A program made the translations under genes and the position numbers. The notes beneath the pieces are model-generated. The model did no database searches, was not told where the DNA came from, and saw nothing but the letters and a program-made list of their open reading frames with translations. 60,821 bases of DNA. Origin: an archaeon. Its GTDB lineage: Archaea > Thermoproteota > Nitrososphaeria > Nitrososphaerales > Gagatemarchaeaceae. Where the stretch lies: positions 118,992-179,812 of the forward strand of contig JAKASK010000002.1 of the NCBI GenBank assembly GCA_021819105.1, given 5' to 3'. Of the stretch, positions 24,231-33,168 are shown piece by piece (the stretch's first letter is position 1; the number at the start of each line of letters is the position of its first letter).

Positions 24231-25277
24231 ATGATTCATGACGGTCGGGCAGGCGCCAGCGGCAAGATGATGGCGGTCATGATCATCGCGGTGGTCGCCG
24301 TCGCGGGAGTCGCAGCCTACTTGCTGATCGGGGCGCCGACTCAGAGCAGCGTGACGTTCGCCCTCGGCGGACCTGCCGGGCCGGAGGACGCACCGTTCTA
24401 CTACGCGGTTCAGCAAGGGTACTACGCCAGCGAGGGGCTCAACGTCACCATAATCCCAGGCTCGCCGGGGACGCCGGGGGTATCCGCGGTCTCCACCGGA
24501 GAGGTGTCATTCGCTCTCAACTACGCCCCGGCCGTCACGCTCTCACTCCTCACTGCCAACGTCACGAATGTGAAGATAGTGGCGGCCCTCTACGCGAAGT
24601 CGCCCCTAGGGATCGTATACAACACGGCGAAGGTCTCCAGCCCGTCCGACGTGTACAACACGACGGGAGCCGCCCTGAACCCCTCCATTGGAAGCTCGAC
24701 GAGGCTGTTCCTGTATCAGGCGAAGCAGGAGTATCCCAACCTCACCCCTCCGATATTCTACGGCACGTCTCAGGCGACAGTCAACCAGTTCCTGCTTACA
24801 GGCCAGGCAGACTGGGCCATTGCTGGGGCCCAGAACTTGGCGCTGCTGCAGCCCGCCGCCGCGGCCAAGGGGATCCAGCTCGGGTTCATGTCCTTTGACT
24901 CGCTGGGTATCCACACCCTCGGGTACGTGCTGCTGACAAGCGAAGCGATGCTGCAGAGCCACAGCGGCACGGTCAAAGGATTCGTGCTCGCGACCTTGAA
25001 GGGGATGGTGGGCGCGGCGCTCAACCCGTCGGCGGCCGCCGCTGCGGAGGCTGACTTCCAGCCCCAGCTGAGTCAGACCAAGATGCTCGACGGGTTCAAC
25101 ATGGACGTCTCCTGCTGCATGAGCGGAGTGACGCAGAGCACGAACCCCCTGGTCTACGGCTACGTCGACCCTGCGCTGATGCAGCAGACGGTGAATCTGA
25201 TAGCGGCGCTGTCAGGCAGGACAACGAACATCGACGCGACCCAGTTCTACACTAATGCGTACACGCAAGCGGCGTGA
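24231..25277 (+). CDS. NMT1/THI5-like ABC substrate-binding protein, copy 2
   Basis: This 348-residue close paralogue of copy 1 shares GPAGPEDAPFYYAVQQGYY, EGLNVTIIPGSPGTPG, TLKGMVGAALNPSAAAAAEADFQPQL and DVSCCMSGVTQSTNPLVYGY. The membrane anchor is at residues about 13-33. ATG 24231 lies 27 bases after TATTAACC, a clear leaderless promoter, so it is transcribed separately from copy 1. PaaK copy 2 follows in the same direction 126 bases later, so the binding protein and ligase are probably co-expressed. Differences around the binding cleft suggest another ligand. Confidence 0.88.
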   Translation: MIHDGRAGASGKMMAVMIIAVVAVAGVAAYLLIGAPTQSSVTFALGGPAGPEDAPFYYAVQQGYYASEGLNVTIIPGSPGTPGVSAVSTGEVSFALNYAPAVTLSLLTANVTNVKIVAALYAKSPLGIVYNTAKVSSPSDVYNTTGAALNPSIGSSTRLFLYQAKQEYPNLTPPIFYGTSQATVNQFLLTGQADWAIAGAQNLALLQPAAAAKGIQLGFMSFDSLGIHTLGYVLLTSEAMLQSHSGTVKGFVLATLKGMVGAALNPSAAAAAEADFQPQLSQTKMLDGFNMDVSCCMSGVTQSTNPLVYGYVDPALMQQTVNLIAALSGRTTNIDATQFYTNAYTQAA

Positions 25278-25403
25278 TAGACCTGCGGCCAGTTCACGGG
25301 TAGCCCGGTGAATGTGATGACTGGCTCCTGCGCACAGGACCGTCCGCGAGGCCGACCCACCCCGTGGAACGTCAGCTTCGCCGGTCGGAGGGGTCCCTGA
25401 GGG

Positions 25404-26714
25404 ATGCTTGGCCGCGCCCTGCGGTACTTCGCCCGTTCCATGCGCGACTACACCCTCAGGCGCCCTCAGCTCGAAGCGCTTCAGGCGAAGAGGCTCAGGC
25501 GCACCTTGTCCCTCGCATACGACGAGGTCCCCCACTACCATGAACTGATGCGGCAGATGGGGAGGACCCCGGTCGACTTCACCATCGACGACCTGCGGCA
25601 GTTCCCCCTCCTGACGAAGGAAGAGGTCATCCTGGGAGGCAAGGGCCTCGTCTCGAGGCGAGGAGCAAGCTTCGTGAAGGAAGGGAGCGGGACCAGCGGC
25701 CTGCCCCTGCGGGTCTACTACGACCAGAACTACGTGGATCACGCGATCGCATTTCAGCTCAGGAAGTACGCGGAGTTCGGAGTCCGTCCCTGGGACAGGC
25801 TTGTCACGGTCTGGCCCCCGAAGAAGTACTGGAGGCGGGCGCTCTTCGGCAGGAAGAAGGGGAAGCCCACCACCTGGGCGGAGGAGATGGGGGCCCTGTC
25901 CACCCTGGCCAGGATGTCGAAGAGGGCTCTGTACCTGGAGGCCGCCGAGGACGACCCAGGCCAGGACATGAGGGAGCTCGTGCGGATGAGACCGGGATTC
26001 GCCCTTGGCAGACCCTCCCACTTCCTGAGGATGGCGGAGTTCCTCCCGCCCGGCGGCGCCGGGATGGACCTCCGTGGGATGGAGTGCAGGCACGAGGCAT
26101 TCACAGACGACGCGGCCAGGAAGCTCGAAGGTGCGTTCGGGGGGAAGGTCATGCAGGGGTACGGCTCCAACGAGACAGGTTCAGGGGGCGCCGAGTGCAG
26201 GTTCCAGCGAGGGATACACCTCAACGAGGACTGGCTGATCTACGAGGTGCTCAGGGACGGGGAGCAGGTGGGGCCCGGAGAAATGGGCGAACTGGTGGTG
26301 ACTGTGCTCCTCAACGACTCCATGCCCCTGGTCAGGTATGCGACGGGGGACACGGTCGAACTGGCGGACGGCGGCGCCTGCGAGTGCGGCTCCTGGATGG
26401 TCAGGGTCAGGAAGACGCTGGGGAGAAGGCAGGACTGGCTGAAGACCGCCGTCGGGACACTGGTCCCTCCGCTCGAAGTGGCCGAGGTGGCGGAAGCTGA
26501 GCTTGGAATGAAGGAGTATCAGATAGTCCAACTGAAGGTCGGCGAGTTTGTGGTGAAGTCCTGGAGCCCCGAGAGCGACGAGCGGAGGTTGGCTGGCCCC
26601 CTCCGAAGCTACCTCACGCAGCTGGTCGGGACTCCCGTCACAGTGGCGTTCGTTGAGCAGGCACGCGACGAGATTTGGCTGAAGAACCGGTCGGTCGCTT
26701 CGGCGGTCCCCTGA
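25404..26714 (+). CDS. PaaK/CapK-family adenylate-forming enzyme, copy 2
   Basis: The 436-residue protein has P-loop EGSGTSGLP (93-101), GYGSNETGSGGAEC, YATGD, ECGSW and a C-terminal IWLKNRSV whose Lys may replace the usual GK lysine. It is closest to copy 4 (shared MRQMGRTP/RRIGRTP, PKKYWRRAL/PKKYWKRGL, GRxSHxxRMAxFLPxGG, GIHLNEDW, YQIVQLK), and both use Ser instead of the second Thr in the P-loop. The ATG has GGAGGGG and GAGGG upstream as ribosome sites. It follows binding protein 2, supporting import plus activation of one carboxylate. Confidence 0.86.
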   Translation: MLGRALRYFARSMRDYTLRRPQLEALQAKRLRRTLSLAYDEVPHYHELMRQMGRTPVDFTIDDLRQFPLLTKEEVILGGKGLVSRRGASFVKEGSGTSGLPLRVYYDQNYVDHAIAFQLRKYAEFGVRPWDRLVTVWPPKKYWRRALFGRKKGKPTTWAEEMGALSTLARMSKRALYLEAAEDDPGQDMRELVRMRPGFALGRPSHFLRMAEFLPPGGAGMDLRGMECRHEAFTDDAARKLEGAFGGKVMQGYGSNETGSGGAECRFQRGIHLNEDWLIYEVLRDGEQVGPGEMGELVVTVLLNDSMPLVRYATGDTVELADGGACECGSWMVRVRKTLGRRQDWLKTAVGTLVPPLEVAEVAEAELGMKEYQIVQLKVGEFVVKSWSPESDERRLAGPLRSYLTQLVGTPVTVAFVEQARDEIWLKNRSVASAVP

Positions 26715-26811
26715 CCGAGCCCTCCCAGGGTCAGAACGGGACACGGGCTGCAAACGCCGGGGGGCCGATGGTGGGGACCCCAAGGGGGGAAGCCCTCGAC
26801 CAGGGGCCTGC

Positions 26812-27585
26812 TCAGGAGTTCGACCAGGGAATGACGAGTTTCTCAGCGATGAGGACGATCCCGTAGAGCAGGAAAGCCCCCAGGATCAGGACTGCTGTGG
26901 CGGCGAAGACCAGGGTAGTGTTCAGCTGTTCCTCGCCCGCTAGGATGAGGAATCCGAGGCCGGCCTGGCTGGAGATGAACTCGGCGACGACCGCGCCTAC
27001 AGGCGCCAGTACGATCGCTATCTTGAGGCCTGCGAATATGCTTGGGAGCGCGACCGGGAAGGAGACCTTCCTGAGCATCAGGAGCTTGCTGCTGCTGTAG
27101 GACCTGACCAGGTCCGCCAGGTTCTCGTCTACCGCCATGAAGCCGGCTGCCGAAGCGACCACGATGGGGAAGAAGCAGACGAGGAACACGGCGACGATGC
27201 GTGGGACCACGTCGAAGCCGAACCAGAGGAAGAGCACCGGTATGAGGGCGACCTTGGGGATGAGCTGGGCGGCCACGACGAGGGGCTCGGCGACGGTCCG
27301 CAGGGGCCTAGAGAACGCTATGGCAGCCGCGAGCGCCACGCCGACGATGGCCGCGACAGAGAACCCCAGGAGGGCTTCGGCCAGTGTGAGGAAGGCGTTG
27401 TATGCCCAGTGGACCTTGGCCGACAGCACGAGGTCGATGATAGCGCTCGGGAGAGGGAGGATGTAGCCTGGGACGTTCAGAAGCGGGACCCCCAGCTGCC
27501 AGAGGAGGGCGATGGCAAGGACCGTCAGGATCGCTGGGAAGAGGGAGCGGAGGCGCCTCTTCGCTGACTGCGCCCAAGGAGCCAC
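26812..27585 (-). CDS. ABC transporter permease, NitT/TauT type, copy 2
   Basis: The 257-residue polytopic protein has the same fold and EAA-type loop (YSSSKLLMLRKVSFPVALPSIFAGLK) as copy 1. It lies 21 bases after binding protein 3 in the same direction, forming a two-gene operon without an ATPase gene. It probably borrows the ATPase at 20023-20847 or one outside the window. The chosen start gives a short basic N terminus (MAPWAQSAKRRLRSL) before helix 1, which fits positive-inside topology. Confidence 0.9.
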   Translation of the reverse strand: MAPWAQSAKRRLRSLFPAILTVLAIALLWQLGVPLLNVPGYILPLPSAIIDLVLSAKVHWAYNAFLTLAEALLGFSVAAIVGVALAAAIAFSRPLRTVAEPLVVAAQLIPKVALIPVLFLWFGFDVVPRIVAVFLVCFFPIVVASAAGFMAVDENLADLVRSYSSSKLLMLRKVSFPVALPSIFAGLKIAIVLAPVGAVVAEFISSQAGLGFLILAGEEQLNTTLVFAATAVLILGAFLLYGIVLIAEKLVIPWSNS

Positions 27586-27606
27586 GGCCAGGCGTCACCG
27601 GCCTCT

Positions 27607-28656
27607 TCAGGGAGGCTCCACGAACTGATTGGTGTAGAGGGTGGTCGCGTTGATGGCGGCCCCCAGGTTGTTGGCAACTATCTCGTTGTCAACGGTCTGT
27701 TGCATGTACTGAGGATCCATCCAACCATACTGGAGTGGGCTGGTCAGGCCCTGCGGGTCGATCGAGCAGTATCGCAGGAGGATCTGGTAGGCCTGGAGGT
27801 TTGAAGTCTGGTTCAGCTGCGGGTTGTCCCTTACCAGGTCCGAGACCGCCTGCTCCTGGTTCGAATACGCGGACACCATGCTCTGCATCGTCGCCTGTAC
27901 GAAAGCCCTGACGATGTCCGGGTGCTGCTGGATCATGGACCTCGTCGTCGCCAGCGAGTCCCCGGCGCTGGCGACCCCGTAGTCTGCCATGACGAAGGCC
28001 CCAAGTTTGAGTCCCTCCGCTGCCCCCGTCGCCTGGACTACCGGGAGGTTCTGTATCGCGACGACGATGAACTGGACCTTTCCAGACAGCAGAAGGTCGT
28101 CAGATGTCGTCACAGAGCCGTACTGCAGGTCCATCGAACTGACGTTGAGCCCGTTGGTGGTCGCGAAGAGGTGGAAGTCGCCGCTTACGTCGCCAAGGGC
28201 AGGGCTGAGCATCGCGCCGGCTTTCCCGTTGAGGTCGGATACCTGAGAGATGCTGGCGTTGTTGAAGACCACGGCCAGGTCGCTCTTCGCAAACTTCGAC
28301 GCGACGATCACGATGTCCGTGGAGTTGTTGTGGGCTACATAGTCGACGACGGCGGCAGGGCTCACCACCGCAAAGTCGACGTCCCCGGCCACCAGGGCGG
28401 ATATGCCCGCGACATGGGACGCCTCAGGGATGATAGACAGGTTGATTCCATTCTGCCTGTAGATCCCACTTTCCAGGCCGTAGTAGATCGGGGCGTCGCC
28501 TCCGTTCGGGGTGAATCCGAGTGCCAGGGAGACGGTGTCGGGCTTGACTGCGGTCTGCTCGTAGAGCACGTAGCCCAGCCCGGCGAGGGCGAAGACGACG
28601 ATAAGGCCCATCGCCAGGACGACCCTTCCTAGGCCGCGCCTTCGCGCCGCACGCAC
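27607..28656 (-). CDS. NMT1/THI5-like ABC substrate-binding protein, copy 3
   Basis: The 349-residue anchored binding protein is more divergent than copies 1 and 2: LGFTPNGGDAPIYYGLESGIY, INLSIIPEASHVAGISALVAGDVDFAVVSP, and near the C terminus LLRYCSIDPQGLTSPLQYGWMDPQYMQQTVD, with one Cys where copies 1 and 2 have two. The N-terminal helix (VVLAMGLIVVFALAGLGYVL) anchors it. GTG 28656 follows a TTATGTAA box by about 24 bases. It is followed by permease copy 2 and is divergent from PaaK copy 3. Confidence 0.88.
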   Translation of the reverse strand: MRAARRRGLGRVVLAMGLIVVFALAGLGYVLYEQTAVKPDTVSLALGFTPNGGDAPIYYGLESGIYRQNGINLSIIPEASHVAGISALVAGDVDFAVVSPAAVVDYVAHNNSTDIVIVASKFAKSDLAVVFNNASISQVSDLNGKAGAMLSPALGDVSGDFHLFATTNGLNVSSMDLQYGSVTTSDDLLLSGKVQFIVVAIQNLPVVQATGAAEGLKLGAFVMADYGVASAGDSLATTRSMIQQHPDIVRAFVQATMQSMVSAYSNQEQAVSDLVRDNPQLNQTSNLQAYQILLRYCSIDPQGLTSPLQYGWMDPQYMQQTVDNEIVANNLGAAINATTLYTNQFVEPP

Positions 28657-28742
28657 GGCGGTGCGAACTCGGTCGGTTTACATAAGCGTTGGGCACTCAG
28701 AAAGGGTCAAAACCGACGCCTGGATGCCGACGGCCACGGTCC

Positions 28743-30077
28743 ATGACGGTGCTGGAGGCGCTGTACTATCTCCGGTCGCTGCGGAGCTACAAGCTCCCCA
28801 GAAGGGAACTTGAGGAGCTTCAGGCCAAGAAGCTGAGGGGTGTGCTGGCTCACCTCGAAGGGAGTTCTCCGAAGTACAGGAGGATGCTCAGGCAGAAGGG
28901 GCTGGGGGCAGAAGACTTTCGGCGGATCGAAGACATCCGGAAGCTCCCCTTCTCGACCAAGGCGGACCTCGTGAGAGAGCAGCAAGGGACCGCCACCGGC
29001 GGCAGGGCCCACGGGAAGGTGATCACTTCGAGCGGCACGACGGGCCGGCGAGTGGCGCTGGCAAGGACCCGTGAGCGGGGGGCAGTCAACAGGGCGCTGT
29101 CCCTGAGGACGATGTTCCACATCGGCATCATGCCCTGGAGCAGGGTGGCGACCCTCTGGGGGCCCCGGGAGTATTGGAAGAGGGAGGTCATGAAGGACGG
29201 TTCCTCCAGGCCCTACACCACGTCGGACGATTATCCTGTGAGGCTCTTCGGCAGGAACCTGCCCAACCTCCTGGCGCTGCAGACTGACCTGGACGACCCG
29301 GGCAGAGACGCGCGGGCCCTGAGGGAGTTCGGACCAGATTTCATATACAGCAGGCCGTCCTTCCTAAGGAGGATAGCGCGGGCCGCCGGGACACCCCTGG
29401 GGGTCGAGCCGCGTGCGATTGTCGCCACAGGGGAAACAGTCACCGAGACTGGGCTTCGCGAGCTGCGCAGAGACTACGGCGCCAAGGTCATAAGGAATTT
29501 CGGCAACAGCGACGTGGGGAAGATAGGCTCCGACTGCCTGTACGAGGCCGGGCTGCACACCTGGGAGGACTTCAAGGTCTTCGAGATCCTGAAGGACGGT
29601 GAGCCGGTATCCGAGGGAGAGGTGGGGGAGCTCGTCGTGACGACCCTCTACAGGGACGCCTCGCCCAGGGTCAGATACAGGACCGGGGACTACGTCAGGC
29701 TCGGCGAGAGGACCCGCTGCGAGTGCGGATCCAGCACCACCAGGATAGCTTCGGTTGAAGGCAGGAAAGACGACTGCCTGTTCGGCAGGACCGGAGCGAG
29801 AATCTGGGGCAACGAAGTCTCAGACCACCTAGAGTCTGCGTTCGGGCTGAGGGATTTCAGGCTGGTCCAGGACGGCGCCGAATATACGCTGAAACTCCCC
29901 CCCGGCGAAGCCGCTCGGTTTGCGCTCGGGCCCGCCCTCGGAGCCTATCTGGAAGAAATGACCAGCCTCCCGGCTCACCTTCAGGTCGACGTGATGGACC
30001 AAAAAGACTACTGGGTGAAGGCAAGGCCTGTCACATGCGTGGGCGTCCGGCCCGAGCAGGCTGACCTGCGGGATTAG
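28743..30077 (+). CDS. PaaK/CapK-family adenylate-forming enzyme, copy 3
   Basis: The 444-residue protein has P-loop TSSGTTGRR (95-103), NFGNSDVGKIGSDC in place of the usual YGxTE (the Glu is Asp here), YRTGD, ECGSS and a C-terminal YWVKARPV with a candidate Lys. It is the most divergent of the five at the A5 motif, so its acid may differ. ATG 28743 is chosen over TTG 28689 because MTVLEALYYLRSLRSYKL aligns exactly with the N termini of copies 2 and 4. It is divergent from binding protein 3, forming another binding-protein/ligase pair. Confidence 0.84.
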   Translation: MTVLEALYYLRSLRSYKLPRRELEELQAKKLRGVLAHLEGSSPKYRRMLRQKGLGAEDFRRIEDIRKLPFSTKADLVREQQGTATGGRAHGKVITSSGTTGRRVALARTRERGAVNRALSLRTMFHIGIMPWSRVATLWGPREYWKREVMKDGSSRPYTTSDDYPVRLFGRNLPNLLALQTDLDDPGRDARALREFGPDFIYSRPSFLRRIARAAGTPLGVEPRAIVATGETVTETGLRELRRDYGAKVIRNFGNSDVGKIGSDCLYEAGLHTWEDFKVFEILKDGEPVSEGEVGELVVTTLYRDASPRVRYRTGDYVRLGERTRCECGSSTTRIASVEGRKDDCLFGRTGARIWGNEVSDHLESAFGLRDFRLVQDGAEYTLKLPPGEAARFALGPALGAYLEEMTSLPAHLQVDVMDQKDYWVKARPVTCVGVRPEQADLRD

Positions 30078-30244
30078 CCGCCGCCTCCCTTCCGAGACGA
30101 GCTGAATCCGATGTGTTGGCCGTCGACTCGGAACTGAACTTCGCCCTGTCGCGGGCCGGGACCCCGGCTAGGGAGTGGGCGCGGCAGGGGAGGAGGGGAC
30201 GCCGCCCCAAGCAGATAAAGAAGCTGAAAGCGAACCTAGCGGCC

Positions 30245-30277
30245 GTGAGTCGCCGAGCCCGACGGGTTGCCGAATGA
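30245..30277 (+). CDS. 10-codon leaderless mini-ORF overlapping the GT4 start
   Basis: GTG 30245 is 27 bases after an AGATAAAG box. It encodes MSRRARRVAE and stops at a TGA overlapping ATG 30274 (ATGA). The box is a weak TATA and the ORF is short, so this is a candidate only, supported by the same layout at 13961-18338. Confidence 0.33.
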   Translation: MSRRARRVAE

Positions 30278-31452
30278 AGGTCCTCTACATCTCAGAGATC
30301 TACCCCGACCCGAAGACGGGCGTTGGCGTCTGGGGAGGCGGCGAAAGGCAGTTCTACGAAATATCCCGGAGGGTGAAGTCGGCACAGAACGGGGTCAAGG
30401 TCCTGACCTGCAGGTTCCCGAAGCAAGCCAGTCGCGACAGCGTCGATGGGGTCGAAGTGCTCCGGCAGGGGCTCTCCCGCGACCCGGCCACGGGGGGGGT
30501 CCTGAAGTCTCCCCTGGGGGTGCTGGCCTATATCGCCAGGACGCTCTCTCAGGCGCTCAGGGCCGACTGCGATCTGATCCACTGCAACGCCTACTATCCG
30601 ATAATCGCCGGGCGCCTGGCCTCCGCCTTCAAGGGGGTCCCCCTTGTGGCGACGGTGCACGACCTTCCGACCGCAGCCGAATGGGGGGCCCACGTCGGGT
30701 CGCGCGGCTGGGGAGCGGTGGGGCTCCTCGCCACCCGCCTGTCGCTGATGCTGGCCGACGGCCCGGTCATCTGTGTGTCCGGCAGGGTGAAGACCAAGCT
30801 GCTGAGGGCGGGTCGGCGGGAAGTGTACGTCATCCCCAATGGGGTCGACGTGACCCTCTTTGACGCAGTAGAGGCGCAGGAGAGGAGCGGCCAGGTGCTG
30901 TACGTCGGGAGGCTCGTCAGCTACAAGCACGTCGACACCCTGCTGGCCGCCTTCGCAGAAGTCCTGCGGCGTGTCCCCGGCTCGAGCCTCGTGGTCGTAG
31001 GCGACGGGCCAGAGAGGGAGTCCCTCGAAGCGAAGGCGGAGGAGCTTGGGGTCAGGGACAAGGTCTCGTTCAGGGGGACCGTCAAGAGCAACCTGGAGGT
31101 CGTCAAGATCTACAGGGAGTCGGCCGTCTTCGTCTTGCCGAGCGTGCTGGAGGGGGAGGGGCTGGCCGTCAAGGAGGCGATGGCGGCGAGGGTCCCAGTT
31201 GTGGCCGTCGACTCCCCAGGTTCGGGGATAGCAGACGTCGTCAAAGACGGGGTGAACGGGTATCTTGTCCCACCGGAAGAAGCGGGCCCCATGGCAGACA
31301 GGGTCGCGGGGCTCCTCCTCGACCCCGGCGAAAGAGCGCGGGTCGGGTCGGAAGGGAGGAAGGGCGTTGAGAGGTGGACCTGGGATCAAGCGACGGCGGA
31401 GACAATGTCAGTCTACGAGAGTGCTCTTGGAGGACTCGGGCGACGCCATTGA
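30274..31452 (+). CDS. Glycosyltransferase family 4 (GT-B)
   Basis: The 392-residue GT-B enzyme has YISEIYPDPKTGVGVWGGGERQFYEIS at the acceptor-side N terminus, VYVIPNGVDVTLFD, VLYVGRLVSYKHVDTLLAAF, VVVGDGPERESLE and the donor-site motif LPSVLEGEGLAVKEAMA (E-x7-E region), all usual for GT4. It transfers a sugar from an activated nucleotide donor, probably to a lipid or glycan on the inner membrane face. ATG 30274 is preferred to an in-frame TTG/GTG further upstream because homologues start with MKVLYIS. It lies between two PaaK genes; CapK-like enzymes elsewhere occur with polysaccharide genes, so a link with surface glycan modification is possible. Confidence 0.88.
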   Translation: MKVLYISEIYPDPKTGVGVWGGGERQFYEISRRVKSAQNGVKVLTCRFPKQASRDSVDGVEVLRQGLSRDPATGGVLKSPLGVLAYIARTLSQALRADCDLIHCNAYYPIIAGRLASAFKGVPLVATVHDLPTAAEWGAHVGSRGWGAVGLLATRLSLMLADGPVICVSGRVKTKLLRAGRREVYVIPNGVDVTLFDAVEAQERSGQVLYVGRLVSYKHVDTLLAAFAEVLRRVPGSSLVVVGDGPERESLEAKAEELGVRDKVSFRGTVKSNLEVVKIYRESAVFVLPSVLEGEGLAVKEAMAARVPVVAVDSPGSGIADVVKDGVNGYLVPPEEAGPMADRVAGLLLDPGERARVGSEGRKGVERWTWDQATAETMSVYESALGGLGRRH

Positions 31453-31607
31453 AATTGAGAGATACGGGAGACGTTCTCGCTGCGTGGATTGTGCGGACGG
31501 CAGATATGCGCGCCCCGGAGGGAGAGGAGTACGTCGGTCCATGGGAACGCTTGGAGCGGTCACGGGCGGAGCCGCGGAGCTCTGCAGGGAGATGAGGCTC
31601 TTCTGAT

Positions 31608-32924
31608 ATGGTGCTGAGGTTCTTTCGCTACTATGCCGACTCCCTGCGAGCATACAGGTTGGACCGGGCCGGCCTCCGGTCTCTTCAGATGAAGAGGCTA
31701 GCCTCCTTGCTCAAGGGGGCATACGAGGACGTCCCATATTATCACGGGGTCTTGCGACGCATAGGTAGGACCCCGTCGGAGATCAGGAACCTTCAGGACC
31801 TGAGGGAGATTCCGGTGCTCACCAGGCGGGGGGTGACTGAAAACGAGCCGAGCTTGGTCTCTGGGAAGGCCACAGGTGTGCACATCAGGGGGAGCAGCGG
31901 TACGAGCGGCGTGTTCGTGCGGGTGGCTTTTGACCAGGGATTCAGGGACCTGATACTCGCTCTCCAAGCCAGGCGGCTGACCGAGTGCGGTGTGAAGCCC
32001 TGGCACCGCCTGGTGTCGATCTGGGCGCCCAAGAAGTACTGGAAGAGAGGCCTCGAATCAAGGTTCAAAGGGCGGGCGTTCACCTGGGCGGACGAGCTGG
32101 GCCCGGCGAGGACCCTCGCAGTGCTCTCGACGAGGGTCCGCTTCATGCAGTCAGCCCAGGACGACCCGGAAAGAGACCTCGAAGAGCTCGCCCGGCTCCG
32201 GCCGGACTTCGCCATGGGGAGGGCTTCCCACCTCGCTCGGATGGCCGACTTTCTCCCGAGCGGAGGGAAACGGTTGAGGATCAGGGGGATCGAGTGCAGG
32301 CACGAGACGTTCACCACCACGGCTGCCAGCAAGATCGAGGAGGCATATGGAGGGAGGATCTACAGGTCCCATGGTTCGAACGAGCTGGGGACGGCGGCGA
32401 GCGAGTGTAGGTTCCAGACGGGGATGCACCTGAACGAAGACTGGATTATGTTCGAAGTGCTCAGGGGAGGCGAACAGGTGGGGCCGGGCGAGCAGGGGGA
32501 GCTGGTGGCGACAGCGCTAGGGAACCATGTAATGCCCCTCATCAGATACGCCACCGGCGACACCGTCGAACTTGCGGATGGGGAGAGGTGCGCCTGCGGG
32601 TCGACCATGCTCCGAGTGAAGAGGTTCCTCGGGAGGAAGGAGGACTGGCTCCAGGGCGCCGGCGGGACGCTCGTCTCCCCGCTGGACGTCGCCGAAGCGG
32701 TGGAAAGGGAGACCGGGATGCGAGACTATCAGATAGTCCAGCTGAAGAGAGGAGAGTTCGAGGTCAGGGTCAAGAGCCCCGACCAGGAAGAGAAGCGGTA
32801 TTCGTCGGCCCTCGGGGAGTGCCTTTCCAGGGCGATGGGAACTCCCGTCACCCTGAGCTTCACGGCAAGGCCTAGGGACGACCTGTGGCTCAAGAACAGG
32901 CCGGTCGTCACGGCCGGGGGTTGA
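31608..32924 (+). CDS. PaaK/CapK-family adenylate-forming enzyme, copy 4
   Basis: The 438-residue protein has P-loop GSSGTSGVF (95-103), SHGSNELGTAASEC, YATGD, ACGST and C-terminal LWLKNRPV. It is clearly the sister of copy 2 throughout, including the PKKYW segment and the Ser-variant P-loop, which argues for a recent duplication. It follows the GT4 gene by 155 bases with no strong TATA of its own seen, so it may be co-transcribed. No binding-protein gene is adjacent to it, unlike copies 1-3. Confidence 0.85.
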   Translation: MVLRFFRYYADSLRAYRLDRAGLRSLQMKRLASLLKGAYEDVPYYHGVLRRIGRTPSEIRNLQDLREIPVLTRRGVTENEPSLVSGKATGVHIRGSSGTSGVFVRVAFDQGFRDLILALQARRLTECGVKPWHRLVSIWAPKKYWKRGLESRFKGRAFTWADELGPARTLAVLSTRVRFMQSAQDDPERDLEELARLRPDFAMGRASHLARMADFLPSGGKRLRIRGIECRHETFTTTAASKIEEAYGGRIYRSHGSNELGTAASECRFQTGMHLNEDWIMFEVLRGGEQVGPGEQGELVATALGNHVMPLIRYATGDTVELADGERCACGSTMLRVKRFLGRKEDWLQGAGGTLVSPLDVAEAVERETGMRDYQIVQLKRGEFEVRVKSPDQEEKRYSSALGECLSRAMGTPVTLSFTARPRDDLWLKNRPVVTAGG

Positions 32925-33130
32925 GAGGAACGCCTGCGTTGCGGGGCCGGCAGACCAGACCGAAGCCCCGTCGAGCTGGAGTTCGACCCATGGGTTCAGG
33001 CAGGATGTCGGGCCGGCTCCACGAGTTGCCCGCGCCTGGGCTTCCCCGATGGGATGATCGCAGCGGCCCATCACCAGAATCCAGTTCTGAGGCAGCTCGA
33101 TAGGGGGGCCAGAAACAAAGACAAGGTCCG

Positions 33131-33144
33131 AAGGCTTAACTAAG
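33131..33144 (+). promoter_or_regulatory. Promoter shared by the zinc-ribbon membrane proteins, copy A
   Basis: AAGGCTTAACTAAG lies exactly 38 bases before TTG 33169 measured from its first base. The identical 14-mer lies exactly 38 bases before TTG 36196 of the paralogue. CTTAACTAAG is the probable TATA element. Confidence 0.65.
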
Positions 33145-33168
33145 CTCGACCTGTCGGCGTGCAAGAGT

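Noticed and set aside
23071-25277. Interpretation of the binding proteins as thiamine-pyrimidine (Thi5/ThiY) proteins
   Set aside because: The fold class matches, but no thiamine synthesis genes or TPP riboswitch are nearby and the CCCFC motif is absent, so no ligand is assigned.
25278-25403. Open frame ending three bases before PaaK2, as another coupled mini-ORF
   Set aside because: No TATA box lies about 26 bases before any of its starts, and such frames are expected by chance in GC-rich spacers.
32925-33130. Possible C/D-box RNA (GATGAT ... CTGA) in the spacer after PaaK4
   Set aside because: Only one partial box of each kind is present and there is no terminal stem, so the match is not better than chance.
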